Origin: JBBAGE01 sp041655055
GTDB lineage: Bacteria; Pseudomonadota; Alphaproteobacteria; Rhodobacterales; Rhodobacteraceae
Assembly: GCA_041655055.1 (NCBI GenBank)
Contig: JBBAGE010000001.1
Location: forward strand, 1 to 49,504
DNA: 49,504 nucleotides
Direction of reading: 5' to 3'
Positions 43,212-49,504 of the stretch are shown here, one piece after another. The notes beneath the pieces are model-generated. The model saw nothing but the letters and a program-made list of their open reading frames with translations, had not been told where the DNA came from and did not search any database. Every line of letters starts with the position of its first letter. Position 1 is the stretch's first letter. The position numbers and the translations under genes were made by a program.

Positions 43212-44217
43212 CGCTCCGTGCGGCGCCGATCACCACATTGTCGAACGATGCTGGGCCATAATCCTTTTCCGAAGTGGTGGTTTGCAGATCCAGCAACCGC
43301 TGCCACAAAACTTCGGTCGTGGCGCCGCCGCGCAGGAATGCATTGGTGGCCTGTTCATAGCCATCATCCCAAAGCGCCTGATCCATATCGGGAAAGAATT
43401 CGGCCTTGATCGCGGCGGATGAGGCCTCGGGATCATCAATCAGCCGGTCGATGGCATCGCTATAGGCCGCCTGAACCGCGGCGACCCGTTCGGGGTTTTC
43501 CTCGACCCATTCGCGGCGGGCGAACACGGCGACAAAGGGCAGGCCGTCATATTCTTCGACATCGCCGCGCGCGAGGCTGATCCAGCGCACGCCTTCGCCA
43601 TCCACCAAAAGCTGCGCGAGCGAACCAAAGACCCAGAATGACCCGTCAAGCTGGTTGTTGCGGATCGCCTCGATCATCGCGGGCACTTCGCCAAGGGTGC
43701 GGTAATTCAGATCGTTCCATGACAGATCCACCGTGCCCAGCATGGCATCGCCCAGCGTATAAAGCGCCGATCCCGGCGCCGCGGTCGAGATATTAAGCCC
43801 CTCAAGCGCGCGGATACGCTCATCCGCTGGGGCGTCGGGCGAAATACCAAGCTCGGCCACCTTGTCATCGGACAGGATCACCTCGCCGCTGGGGCCGGAC
43901 ACCGCGACGATCGCCACAAGATCTGCGCCTTCGGCGATTGCATCGGTGCCCGTGGTCGTGCCCACCTGGCACAGGTCGGCCGAGCGCGACAACAGCGCCG
44001 CGATGCAGTTGGGCGAGGCCCCGCGCAGGTCGGTTACCTGCAGATCAAGCCCATGGGTGGCAAAGATCGAGGGATCGGCAGCCGCAAGCGCAATCGGCCC
44101 ATGCGCGATATTGATGGCTGCGGCGGCGACATGCACGCTTTCCTGCGCCATGGCCGCGCCGGTGATAAACCCGATAGACGTCGCCGCGGCGGCCAATTGT
44201 CCGAATTTCTTCATCAT
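43207..44217 (-). CDS. ABC transporter substrate-binding protein, NMT1/SsuA-like, orphan
   Basis: 336 residues with a signal peptide (MMKKFGQLAAAATSIGFITGAAMAQ; cleavage after AMA, described from residues 1-24), so periplasmic. The fold pattern (INIAHGPIALAAADPSIFATHGLDLQV, then GTTTGTDAIAEGADLVAIVAV and GEVPAMIEAIRNNQLDG) matches the nitrate/taurine/thiamine-precursor binding family. No ABC permease or ATPase gene is adjacent. The start at 44215-44217 has GAGG upstream. Divergent from the BCCT gene across 234 bp; a common osmolyte or amine-type substrate is possible but not shown. Confidence 0.82.
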   Translation of the reverse strand: MMKKFGQLAAAATSIGFITGAAMAQESVHVAAAAINIAHGPIALAAADPSIFATHGLDLQVTDLRGASPNCIAALLSRSADLCQVGTTTGTDAIAEGADLVAIVAVSGPSGEVILSDDKVAELGISPDAPADERIRALEGLNISTAAPGSALYTLGDAMLGTVDLSWNDLNYRTLGEVPAMIEAIRNNQLDGSFWVFGSLAQLLVDGEGVRWISLARGDVEEYDGLPFVAVFARREWVEENPERVAAVQAAYSDAIDRLIDDPEASSAAIKAEFFPDMDQALWDDGYEQATNAFLRGGATTEVLWQRLLDLQTTTSEKDYGPASFDNVVIGAARSE

Positions 44218-44330
44218 GATGTCCTCTTTCCGGCCCGGCAGTTGCCGTGGCGTTGAACGATCCGGCGATTGTGCCCGAATCGCGGCGAGAAACAAAGGGG
44301 GCGCGAAAGTTTCTGTTCAATTACATCAAC

Positions 44331-44352
44331 TTGTTCTGCCAAAGGGGAACAA
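44331..44352. promoter_or_regulatory. Inverted repeat between binding protein and BCCT genes
   Basis: TTGTTC (44331-44336) and GAACAA (44347-44352), spaced ten bases; the arms extend to nine bases with one mismatch (AACTTGTTC/GAACAACTT). The size and spacing suit a dimeric repressor site controlling one or both divergent genes. Confidence 0.4.
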
Positions 44353-44373
44353 CTTGGAGCACGCGGAAGTTTT

Positions 44374-44416
44374 GGGGGCCGGCGGAGCAGGGCAAAGCCC
44401 TCGTATACTTGCCCCC
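44374..44416 (+). ncRNA. Candidate structured leader RNA of the BCCT gene
   Basis: Outer stem GGGGGC (44374-44379) / GCCCCC (44411-44416) encloses a perfect hairpin AGGGC-AAA-GCCCT (44389-44401), leaving asymmetric internal loops of nine bases on each side. It ends 35 bases before the BCCT start. It does not match a riboswitch class that I can name; no T-tract directly follows. Confidence 0.35.
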
Positions 44417-44451
44417 ACGGAACAAAGCCCGTGCGGCGCGGTTTCCTTGCC

Positions 44452-46065
44452 ATGTCCAGCGCCTTTCGTCAGCCTGTTTTCCTCATTTCCGTCTTTCTGA
44501 TTGCCTGCCTGCTGATCGCGGGGGCGGCCTTTCCGGCCGCGTTCGAGATCGGCGCGAATGCGGCGCTCGCATGGGTGACCCGGACCTTTGGCTGGTTTTA
44601 CCTGCTGTCGGTTTTTGGATTCGTAGCGGTGCTGGTCTATCTGGGCTTTTCCAAATATGGCGAAACCCGGCTGGGGCCGCCCGATTCCACGCCCGAATTT
44701 TCCTATTATTCCTGGGTGGCGATGCTGCTGGCGGCAGGCTTTGGGATCGGGCTTGTGTTTTATGGCGTCGCCGAACCCATGAGCCATTTCGCCCGGCCGG
44801 CCGAACCTTCGGTCACGCGCGAAACCGCTGAAGCGGCGCGGCGTGCGATTCAATACAGCTTTTTCAACTGGGGGCTTAGTCAATGGGCCGCCTTTTCCAT
44901 CGTTGGGCTGATCATCGGCTTTTACCAGTTCCGCCGTGGCCAGCCGGGGCTTGTTTCGGTCGTCATGCGCCCGCTAACGGGGGAAACCGATGCCAAGCCG
45001 GGCAAGATCGGCGGTGCGCTTGATGTGTTTGCCACGGTGGCCACGGTGATGGGGGTGGCGACATCGCTCGGGCTGGGGGTGTTGCAGATCAATGGCGGCA
45101 TGGCGTTTTTGTTCGGCCTGCCCGAGGGGTTCACCTGGCAGGCAATCATCCTCGTGTTCGTGGCGGTGGCCTATATGATCTCGGCCTCGACCGGGCTGGA
45201 CAAGGGCATCCGCATTCTGTCGAGCATCAACCTCGGGCTTGCGATGGCGCTTATGGTCTTTGTGCTTGTGTTTGGCCCGACCATCGCGATCCTGCGGACG
45301 TTGGTGCAGGGCCTGGGCGATTATCTGCAGTATTTTTTCGAGATGAGCCTGAATGCCGATGCCTATGACAATCCCGAATGGGTCGGGTCATGGACGATTT
45401 TCTATTGGGCTTGGGTGATTTCATGGTCGCCCTTTGTCGGCACCTTTGTCGCGCGCATTTCGCGCGGGCGCACGATCCGCGAATATGTCATCGGCGTTCT
45501 GGTCATGCCGCCGCTGATCGCCGCGGTCTGGATCGGCATCTTCGGCGGCGCGGCACTGACGCTGGAATTGCAGCAAGAACCCGGTCTGGCGCTGGCGGTG
45601 CAGCAAAACATCACCACCGCGCTGTTTAAACTGCTTGAACTTTTGCCCATGCCAATGGTGACCTCGGTTTTTGCGATGTTGCTGATTTTGGTGTTTCTGG
45701 TGACTTCGGCGGATTCGGCATCCTATATCGTCGCGCAACTGACCGATCAGGGCAGTATCAACCCGCCGCTGGCCAAGCGGTTGGTCTGGGGTGGTCTGAT
45801 CGCGGCGATCTGCCTGACGCTGATCGCAACCGGCGGGTTGCAGGGGCTGCAAGCTGGCGTGATCATTGCGGCGCTGCCGTTCACGGTCATCCTCTATCTC
45901 ATGGTGTGGGCGCTGTTTCGCGAATTGGCCGCAGACCGCGCAACGGCCTTGGCCGCGCTATACGAGGCCCACGACCAAACACCCGTCGGCGCGACGATCG
46001 AGGAAGCGCGGCGCTTGGACGAAGAGGGGGAGAGGCCGGCAGACGATAATGAGGTTGCAGATTGA
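44452..46065 (+). CDS. BCCT family transporter (betaine/carnitine/choline type)
   Basis: 537 residues with twelve predicted membrane helices. The family glycine motif in helix 3 reads AAGFGIGLVFYGVAEP (G96-G100), and the helix 8 signature FYWAWVISWSPFVGTFVARISRGRTIREY is clear. BCCT carriers import quaternary amines such as glycine betaine, choline or DMSP, often with sodium and as osmoprotectants. The charged C-terminal tail (EEARRLDEEGERPADDNE) could be regulatory. The ATG at 44452 is preferred, though no strong ribosome binding site precedes it; a GTG at 44431 is an alternative. Confidence 0.92.
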   Translation: MSSAFRQPVFLISVFLIACLLIAGAAFPAAFEIGANAALAWVTRTFGWFYLLSVFGFVAVLVYLGFSKYGETRLGPPDSTPEFSYYSWVAMLLAAGFGIGLVFYGVAEPMSHFARPAEPSVTRETAEAARRAIQYSFFNWGLSQWAAFSIVGLIIGFYQFRRGQPGLVSVVMRPLTGETDAKPGKIGGALDVFATVATVMGVATSLGLGVLQINGGMAFLFGLPEGFTWQAIILVFVAVAYMISASTGLDKGIRILSSINLGLAMALMVFVLVFGPTIAILRTLVQGLGDYLQYFFEMSLNADAYDNPEWVGSWTIFYWAWVISWSPFVGTFVARISRGRTIREYVIGVLVMPPLIAAVWIGIFGGAALTLELQQEPGLALAVQQNITTALFKLLELLPMPMVTSVFAMLLILVFLVTSADSASYIVAQLTDQGSINPPLAKRLVWGGLIAAICLTLIATGGLQGLQAGVIIAALPFTVILYLMVWALFRELAADRATALAALYEAHDQTPVGATIEEARRLDEEGERPADDNEVAD

Positions 46066-46114
46066 TCGCTGCAAAGCGGTGTCACCTATCGTCTGTTCGG
46101 AAGGGCGCGGGAAA

Positions 46115-46189
46115 TGGTGCTGTGAGAGAGGATTGAACTCTCGACCTCTCCCTTACCAAGGGAGTGCTCTGCCACTGAGCTACCACAGC
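46115..46189 (-). tRNA. tRNA-Thr (anticodon GGT)
   Basis: 75 bases with encoded CCA. Acceptor stem GCTGTGG/TCACAGC (one G-T pair); D arm GCTCAGTGGCAGAGC; anticodon stem CTCCC/GGGAG with loop TTGGTAA, anticodon GGT complementary to 46155-46157; T arm with GTTCAATCC. It reads ACC and ACT codons. Confidence 0.97.
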
Positions 46190-46224
46190 CTGATCGGTTG
46201 CCGTAAACGGCGCCGGTGGGCGGC

Positions 46225-46253
46225 TGATTAGACGCTATTGGCGCGCGGTGCAA
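46225..46253 (-). promoter_or_regulatory. Possible promoter of the tRNA-Thr gene
   Basis: On the minus strand TTGCAC (46248-46253), a 17-base spacer, TAATCA (46225-46230), about 36 bases ahead of the tRNA. The match is partial. Confidence 0.4.
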
Positions 46254-46355
46254 GCCTGTTTGCAGAAAATTCTTTGCCCATTGGTGCGCGCGATGCTGCC
46301 GGGGCAGGCGGGTTGATTCTGGACGCTTGCGGGGCGCTGGGTTACAGGACATGGG

Positions 46356-46532
46356 ATGAAGCAGAAAACGGGCAAATCGGCGGGGCGCGATCAGGCCGGG
46401 GGCCGCGAGGCGCGGCTCAAGGCGGCGCTCAAGGCCAATATGGCCAGGCGCAAGGCGCAGGCACGCGCGCGCGCGGCCGAGGCAGATGCTGCCAACCCGG
46501 CGCACCGTGCAGATGACAACGACAAAGAATAA
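46356..46532 (+). CDS. Small basic, Ala/Arg/Lys-rich protein upstream of murA
   Basis: 58 residues, MKQKTGKSAGRDQAGG... to ADDNDKE, too short for usual ORF cut-offs. The centre, REARLKAALKANMARRKAQ, forms a strongly basic amphipathic helix, and the C terminus is acidic. AGGA lies about eight bases before the ATG, and murA starts 12 bp after the stop, so they are probably co-transcribed. Similar short genes seem to occur before murA in other Rhodobacteraceae (from memory, not checked). Function unknown; nucleic-acid or membrane contact is possible from its charge. Confidence 0.7.
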   Translation: MKQKTGKSAGRDQAGGREARLKAALKANMARRKAQARARAAEADAANPAHRADDNDKE

Positions 46533-46544
46533 AGGCGGCAGTGA

Positions 46545-47813
46545 ATGGATTCGATCATGATTCGGGGCGGCGGGCCGCTGCAGGGTGAAATTCCGATTGC
46601 CGGGGCAAAAAACGCCTGTCTTACCCTGATGCCTGCCACGCTGCTCAGTGACGAGCCGCTGACCCTGACCAATGCCCCGAGGCTAAGCGATATTGCCACG
46701 ATGTCGGCGCTTTTGGCGTCACTAGGGGCCGAGGTCACGACATTGCAGGGCGGGCAGGTGCTGGCGATGTCGAGCCATGATCTGACCAATCACACCGCCG
46801 ATTATGAAATCGTGCGCAAGATGCGGGCCTCGATCCTTGTGCTGGGGCCGATGCTGGCGCGCGACGGGCATGCGATCGTGTCGCTGCCCGGCGGCTGTGC
46901 GATTGGGGCGCGGCCGGTCGATCTGCATTTGCGCGCGCTTGAGGCCATGGGCGCCGAACTGGAGCTGCGCGATGGTTATGTCCATGCGCGCGCGCCGCGC
47001 GGCGGCCTGCGCGGCGGGGTGGTGGACTTTCCGCTGGTATCCGTCGGGGCCACGGAAAATGCGCTGATGGCGGCAACGCTGGCCCGCGGAACCACGGTGC
47101 TGAAAGGGGCCGCGCGCGAACCCGAAATCGTCGATCTGGCGCATTGTCTGCGCAAGATGGGCGCCCAGATCGAGGGCGAGGGCACATCCACCATCACCAT
47201 TCAGGGCGTAGACCGGCTGCACGGTGCAACCCATCCGGTCGTGGCGGATCGGATTGAACTTGGCACCTATATGCTGGCGCCCGCAATTTGTGGCGGCGCG
47301 GTGGAATGTGTCGGCGGGCGGCTGGATCTGGTCACGGCCTTTGCCGAGAAACTGGATGAGGCCGGGATCAGCGTCGAAGAAACCGCGCGCGGGGTAAAAG
47401 TGGCGCGCAATAACGGCCGCGTGCGCGCAGTGGATGTGGTGACCGCGCCTTTTCCCGGCTTTCCCACCGATCTGCAGGCGCAGATGATGGCGCTTTTGTG
47501 CACTGCCGACGGGGTCAGCGTGCTGGAAGAGCGGATCTTTGAAAATCGCTTCATGCACGCGCCCGAACTGGTGCGGATGGGGGCACAGATCGATGTGCAT
47601 GGCGGCACGGCCACGGTGACCGGTGTGCCCCGGCTAAAGGGCGCGCCGGTGATGGCCACCGATCTGCGCGCCAGTATTTCGCTTATTCTGGCCGGCCTGG
47701 CCGCCGAGGGCGAGACAATCGTCAGCCGCGTCTATCATCTTGACCGCGGCTATGAGAAAGTCGAAGAAAAGCTGGGCGCTGTGGGCGCGCATATCGAAAG
47801 GATCAAGGGCTAG
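46545..47813 (+). CDS. murA: UDP-N-acetylglucosamine 1-carboxyvinyltransferase (MurA)
   Basis: Transfers enolpyruvate from PEP to UDP-GlcNAc, the first committed step of peptidoglycan synthesis. 422 residues. The substrate loop IPIAGAKNACLTLMPA near residue 18, the active-site cysteine (fosfomycin target) in LPGGCAIGARPVDLH, SVGATENALMAA, and the late FPTDLQAQMMALLC and ATDLRASISLILAGLAA. The usual Cys, not Asp, is present, predicting fosfomycin sensitivity at this target. Followed after three bases by the DUF2948 gene. Confidence 0.96.
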   Translation: MDSIMIRGGGPLQGEIPIAGAKNACLTLMPATLLSDEPLTLTNAPRLSDIATMSALLASLGAEVTTLQGGQVLAMSSHDLTNHTADYEIVRKMRASILVLGPMLARDGHAIVSLPGGCAIGARPVDLHLRALEAMGAELELRDGYVHARAPRGGLRGGVVDFPLVSVGATENALMAATLARGTTVLKGAAREPEIVDLAHCLRKMGAQIEGEGTSTITIQGVDRLHGATHPVVADRIELGTYMLAPAICGGAVECVGGRLDLVTAFAEKLDEAGISVEETARGVKVARNNGRVRAVDVVTAPFPGFPTDLQAQMMALLCTADGVSVLEERIFENRFMHAPELVRMGAQIDVHGGTATVTGVPRLKGAPVMATDLRASISLILAGLAAEGETIVSRVYHLDRGYEKVEEKLGAVGAHIERIKG

Positions 47814-47816
47814 ACC

Positions 47817-48299
47817 ATGACCGACAGGGATGCACGTTTCGAAGATGGCGGCGAACGGCCGCTTTATCTCAAGGCTCGCGATGCCGATGATCTGGCGGTA
47901 ATTTCGGCGCTGGTGCAGGATTCGGTGCTGCCGGTGCCCGAAATGCGCTATGACCGGGCGCAGCGCCGCTTTGGCATGCTGGTGAACCGGTTTCGCTGGG
48001 AAGATGTCGATAGCGCCCTTGCGCGCAAGCGCCCGGTCGAGCGGGTGCAGGCGGTGCTGGTGATCGATGATGTGCAAGGCGTCGCCAGCCAGGGGTTCGA
48101 GCGTGGCGATCCCGATCTGATCCTGTCGGTTCTGACGCTTGGCTTTGAACCCGGCGAAGATGGGGCCGGGCGGCTGATCATCACGCTGGCGGGTGACGGC
48201 GCCATCGCGCTTGAGGTAGAGGCGCTGGAAGTCTCGCTCAAAGACGTGACCCGCCCCTATGTCGCGCCCTCGCGCAAGATGCCGCAGCATCGGGACTAG
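47817..48299 (+). CDS. DUF2948 family protein
   Basis: 160 residues. Family-like features: LYLKARDADDLAVISALVQDSVLPVPEM, FGMLVNRFRWE and VLVIDDVQGVASQGF, ending VTRPYVAPSRKMPQHRD. The function is unknown. It is typically found between murA and hisD in Rhodobacterales, as here. The ATG comes three bases after the murA stop, with AAGGG upstream, so it is coupled to murA. Confidence 0.87.
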   Translation: MTDRDARFEDGGERPLYLKARDADDLAVISALVQDSVLPVPEMRYDRAQRRFGMLVNRFRWEDVDSALARKRPVERVQAVLVIDDVQGVASQGFERGDPDLILSVLTLGFEPGEDGAGRLIITLAGDGAIALEVEALEVSLKDVTRPYVAPSRKMPQHRD

Positions 48300-48510
48300 G
48301 CCAGGGGCGCAGGGACAGGCTGCGGGGATGAAATCGCGCGCCTTGACCGACGCATGCCCATGCGCTCGCGGGATCGCCATGGTGCGGTCCGGGGAATTTT
48401 CGACAATGTTTCAACGTTTCAACCCCGACGCCTTCGGTCTGGCGTGGTTCGCGCAGGGCGCTTGAGCCTTGGCCGCCCTGCCGTTATGTGAGAAGGGGCA
48501 AGGAGTCGCC

Positions 48511-49504
48511 ATGCCGCACTATCTTTCGACCACAGAACCAGATTTTGACGCCCGTTTCACCGCGCTTTTGAGGATGAAGCGCGAAGACGCCCCTGATGTC
48601 GATCAGGCGGTGGCAGATATTATTGCCGATGTCCGCGCACGCGGGGATGGCGCGCTGATCGATCTGACCGCGCGTTTTGACCGGCTGGAACTGAGCGCCG
48701 ACAGGTTGGCGTTTTCACCGGCTGATATCGACGCCGCCTGCGCGCAGGTGGACGGCGAAGATCGTGCCGCGCTGGAACTGGCGGCAGATCGCATCCGCGC
48801 CTATCACGCGCGTCAATTACCCCGTGATGAAAGCTGGACGGATGAAGCGGGGGCCACGCTTGGCTGGCGCTGGGGGCCGGTATCGGCGGCGGGGCTTTAT
48901 GTGCCGGGTGGTCTGGCGTCATATCCCTCGTCGGTGCTGATGAATGCGATCCCGGCCAAGGTGGCCGGTGTCGGGCGGCTGGCGATCACCGTGCCCACGC
49001 CCGATGGCGTGATCAACCCGCTGGTGTTGATGGCCGCGCGCATCGCCGGGGTGGATGAGATTTACCGCATCGGCGGCGCGCAGGCGATTGCGGCGCTGGC
49101 CTATGGCACCGAAACGATTGCGCCGGTGGACAAGATCACCGGGCCGGGCAATGCCTATGTTGCCGCCGCCAAACGCCGCGTGTTCGGCAAGGTGGGCATC
49201 GACATGATCGCGGGCCCTTCGGAAATTCTGGTGATTGCGGATGGCGATAATGATCCCGACTGGATCGCGCTCGATCTGTTGTCGCAGGCCGAACATGATG
49301 AAAGCGCGCAGTCGATCCTGATCACCACGGATGCCGGTTTCGCCGCCCGGGTCGAGGCCGCGATCGATGCGCGGCTGACCACACTTGAACGGCGCGCGAT
49401 TGCCGGGGCAAGCTGGCGCGATAACGGCGCGGTGATCATTGCGCGCGATCTGGCCGAGGCGGCGATGCTGTCCGACCGCATCGCCCCCGAGCATCTGGAA
49501 CTTT
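48511..49504 (+). CDS. hisD: Histidinol dehydrogenase, N-terminal part
   Basis: Cut by the right window edge; 331 of roughly 435 residues are visible. A zinc enzyme that performs the last two oxidations of histidine synthesis. Visible motifs: YVPGGLASYPSSVLMNAIPAKVAGV (about residue 130; described by its ends), IYRIGGAQAIAALAYGT, KITGPGNAYVAAAKR, DMIAGPSEILVIAD, and LLSQAEHDESAQS with the zinc ligands Gln and His. The last visible residues, DRIAPEHLEL, match the family. AAGGAG lies seven bases before the ATG. A 211-bp gap with no convincing gene separates it from DUF2948. Confidence 0.95.
   Translation, partial: MPHYLSTTEPDFDARFTALLRMKREDAPDVDQAVADIIADVRARGDGALIDLTARFDRLELSADRLAFSPADIDAACAQVDGEDRAALELAADRIRAYHARQLPRDESWTDEAGATLGWRWGPVSAAGLYVPGGLASYPSSVLMNAIPAKVAGVGRLAITVPTPDGVINPLVLMAARIAGVDEIYRIGGAQAIAALAYGTETIAPVDKITGPGNAYVAAAKRRVFGKVGIDMIAGPSEILVIADGDNDPDWIALDLLSQAEHDESAQSILITTDAGFAARVEAAIDARLTTLERRAIAGASWRDNGAVIIARDLAEAAMLSDRIAPEHLEL

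Noticed and set aside
36293..46189. Genomic island bounded by the tRNA-Gly and tRNA-Thr genes
   Set aside because: No integrase, no repeated tRNA 3' end at either side, and most genes there look like ordinary chromosomal genes; only the gtr-like operon appears compositionally different.
48328..48465. 45-codon frame between DUF2948 and hisD
   Set aside because: No ribosome binding site and no conserved features; hisD is well supported after it.

Overview
This window is high-GC, gene-dense chromosomal DNA from an alphaproteobacterium, most likely a member of the Rhodobacteraceae (Rhodobacterales). The signs are a GcrA cell-cycle regulator, the block small basic protein - murA - DUF2948 - hisD, a long Pit-type phosphate permease with two GANDVAN motifs, an HrpB helicase, and many short-spaced or ATGA-overlapping genes. 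There is no rRNA operon, CRISPR array, insertion sequence or prophage. Two tRNA genes are present: Gly-TCC on plus and Thr-GGT on minus.

Layout. 1-3.7 kb: 5' end of rimO, an ABC-2 permease/ATPase pair, gcrA, and a second, ATPase-less ABC-2 permease. 3.7-10.5 kb: argD-argF, pit, a NUDIX hydrolase and hrpB. 10.6-19.3 kb: meaB, rpmB, a small secreted protein, lepA, a small lipoprotein, an alpha/beta hydrolase, glyA, nadK, and an NtrC-like regulator whose key residues are mostly changed. 19.4-27.7 kb: prpE, a malic enzyme/phosphotransacetylase fusion, a membrane protein resembling a dead M48 peptidase, a sulfotransferase, a small basic protein, a MerR regulator, and a DUF952-pyrD pair. 27.7-36.2 kb: an accessory metabolic region. 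In it an orphan TRAP binding protein diverges from an operon of a double-domain CaiB/BaiF CoA-transferase, a crotonase and a thiolase-like protein lacking the nucleophilic cysteine. A terminator and an autoregulated MarR-MFS pair follow. 36.3-46.2 kb: between the two tRNAs lie an ABC exporter, an acyl-CoA ligase with a 3' frameshift, a lower-GC gtrC/gtrB/gtrA-type glycosylation operon, an orphan NMT1-type binding protein and a BCCT transporter with a structured leader. 46.3-49.5 kb: small gene, murA, DUF2948, hisD (cut by the window edge).

The most promising candidate for an undescribed system is 27.7-34.4 kb. Its gene set (organic-acid binding protein, CoA-transferase with one intact and one altered active site, hydratase, catalytically odd thiolase fold with a C-terminal extension) does not match textbook beta-oxidation: no acyl-CoA dehydrogenase or 3-hydroxyacyl-CoA dehydrogenase is present. 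It may load, hydrate and cleave an imported acid by a non-thiolytic route. That is inference.

Limits: all calls come from reading motifs and translations by eye. No database or structure search was run. Promoter and operator calls are pattern matches only.
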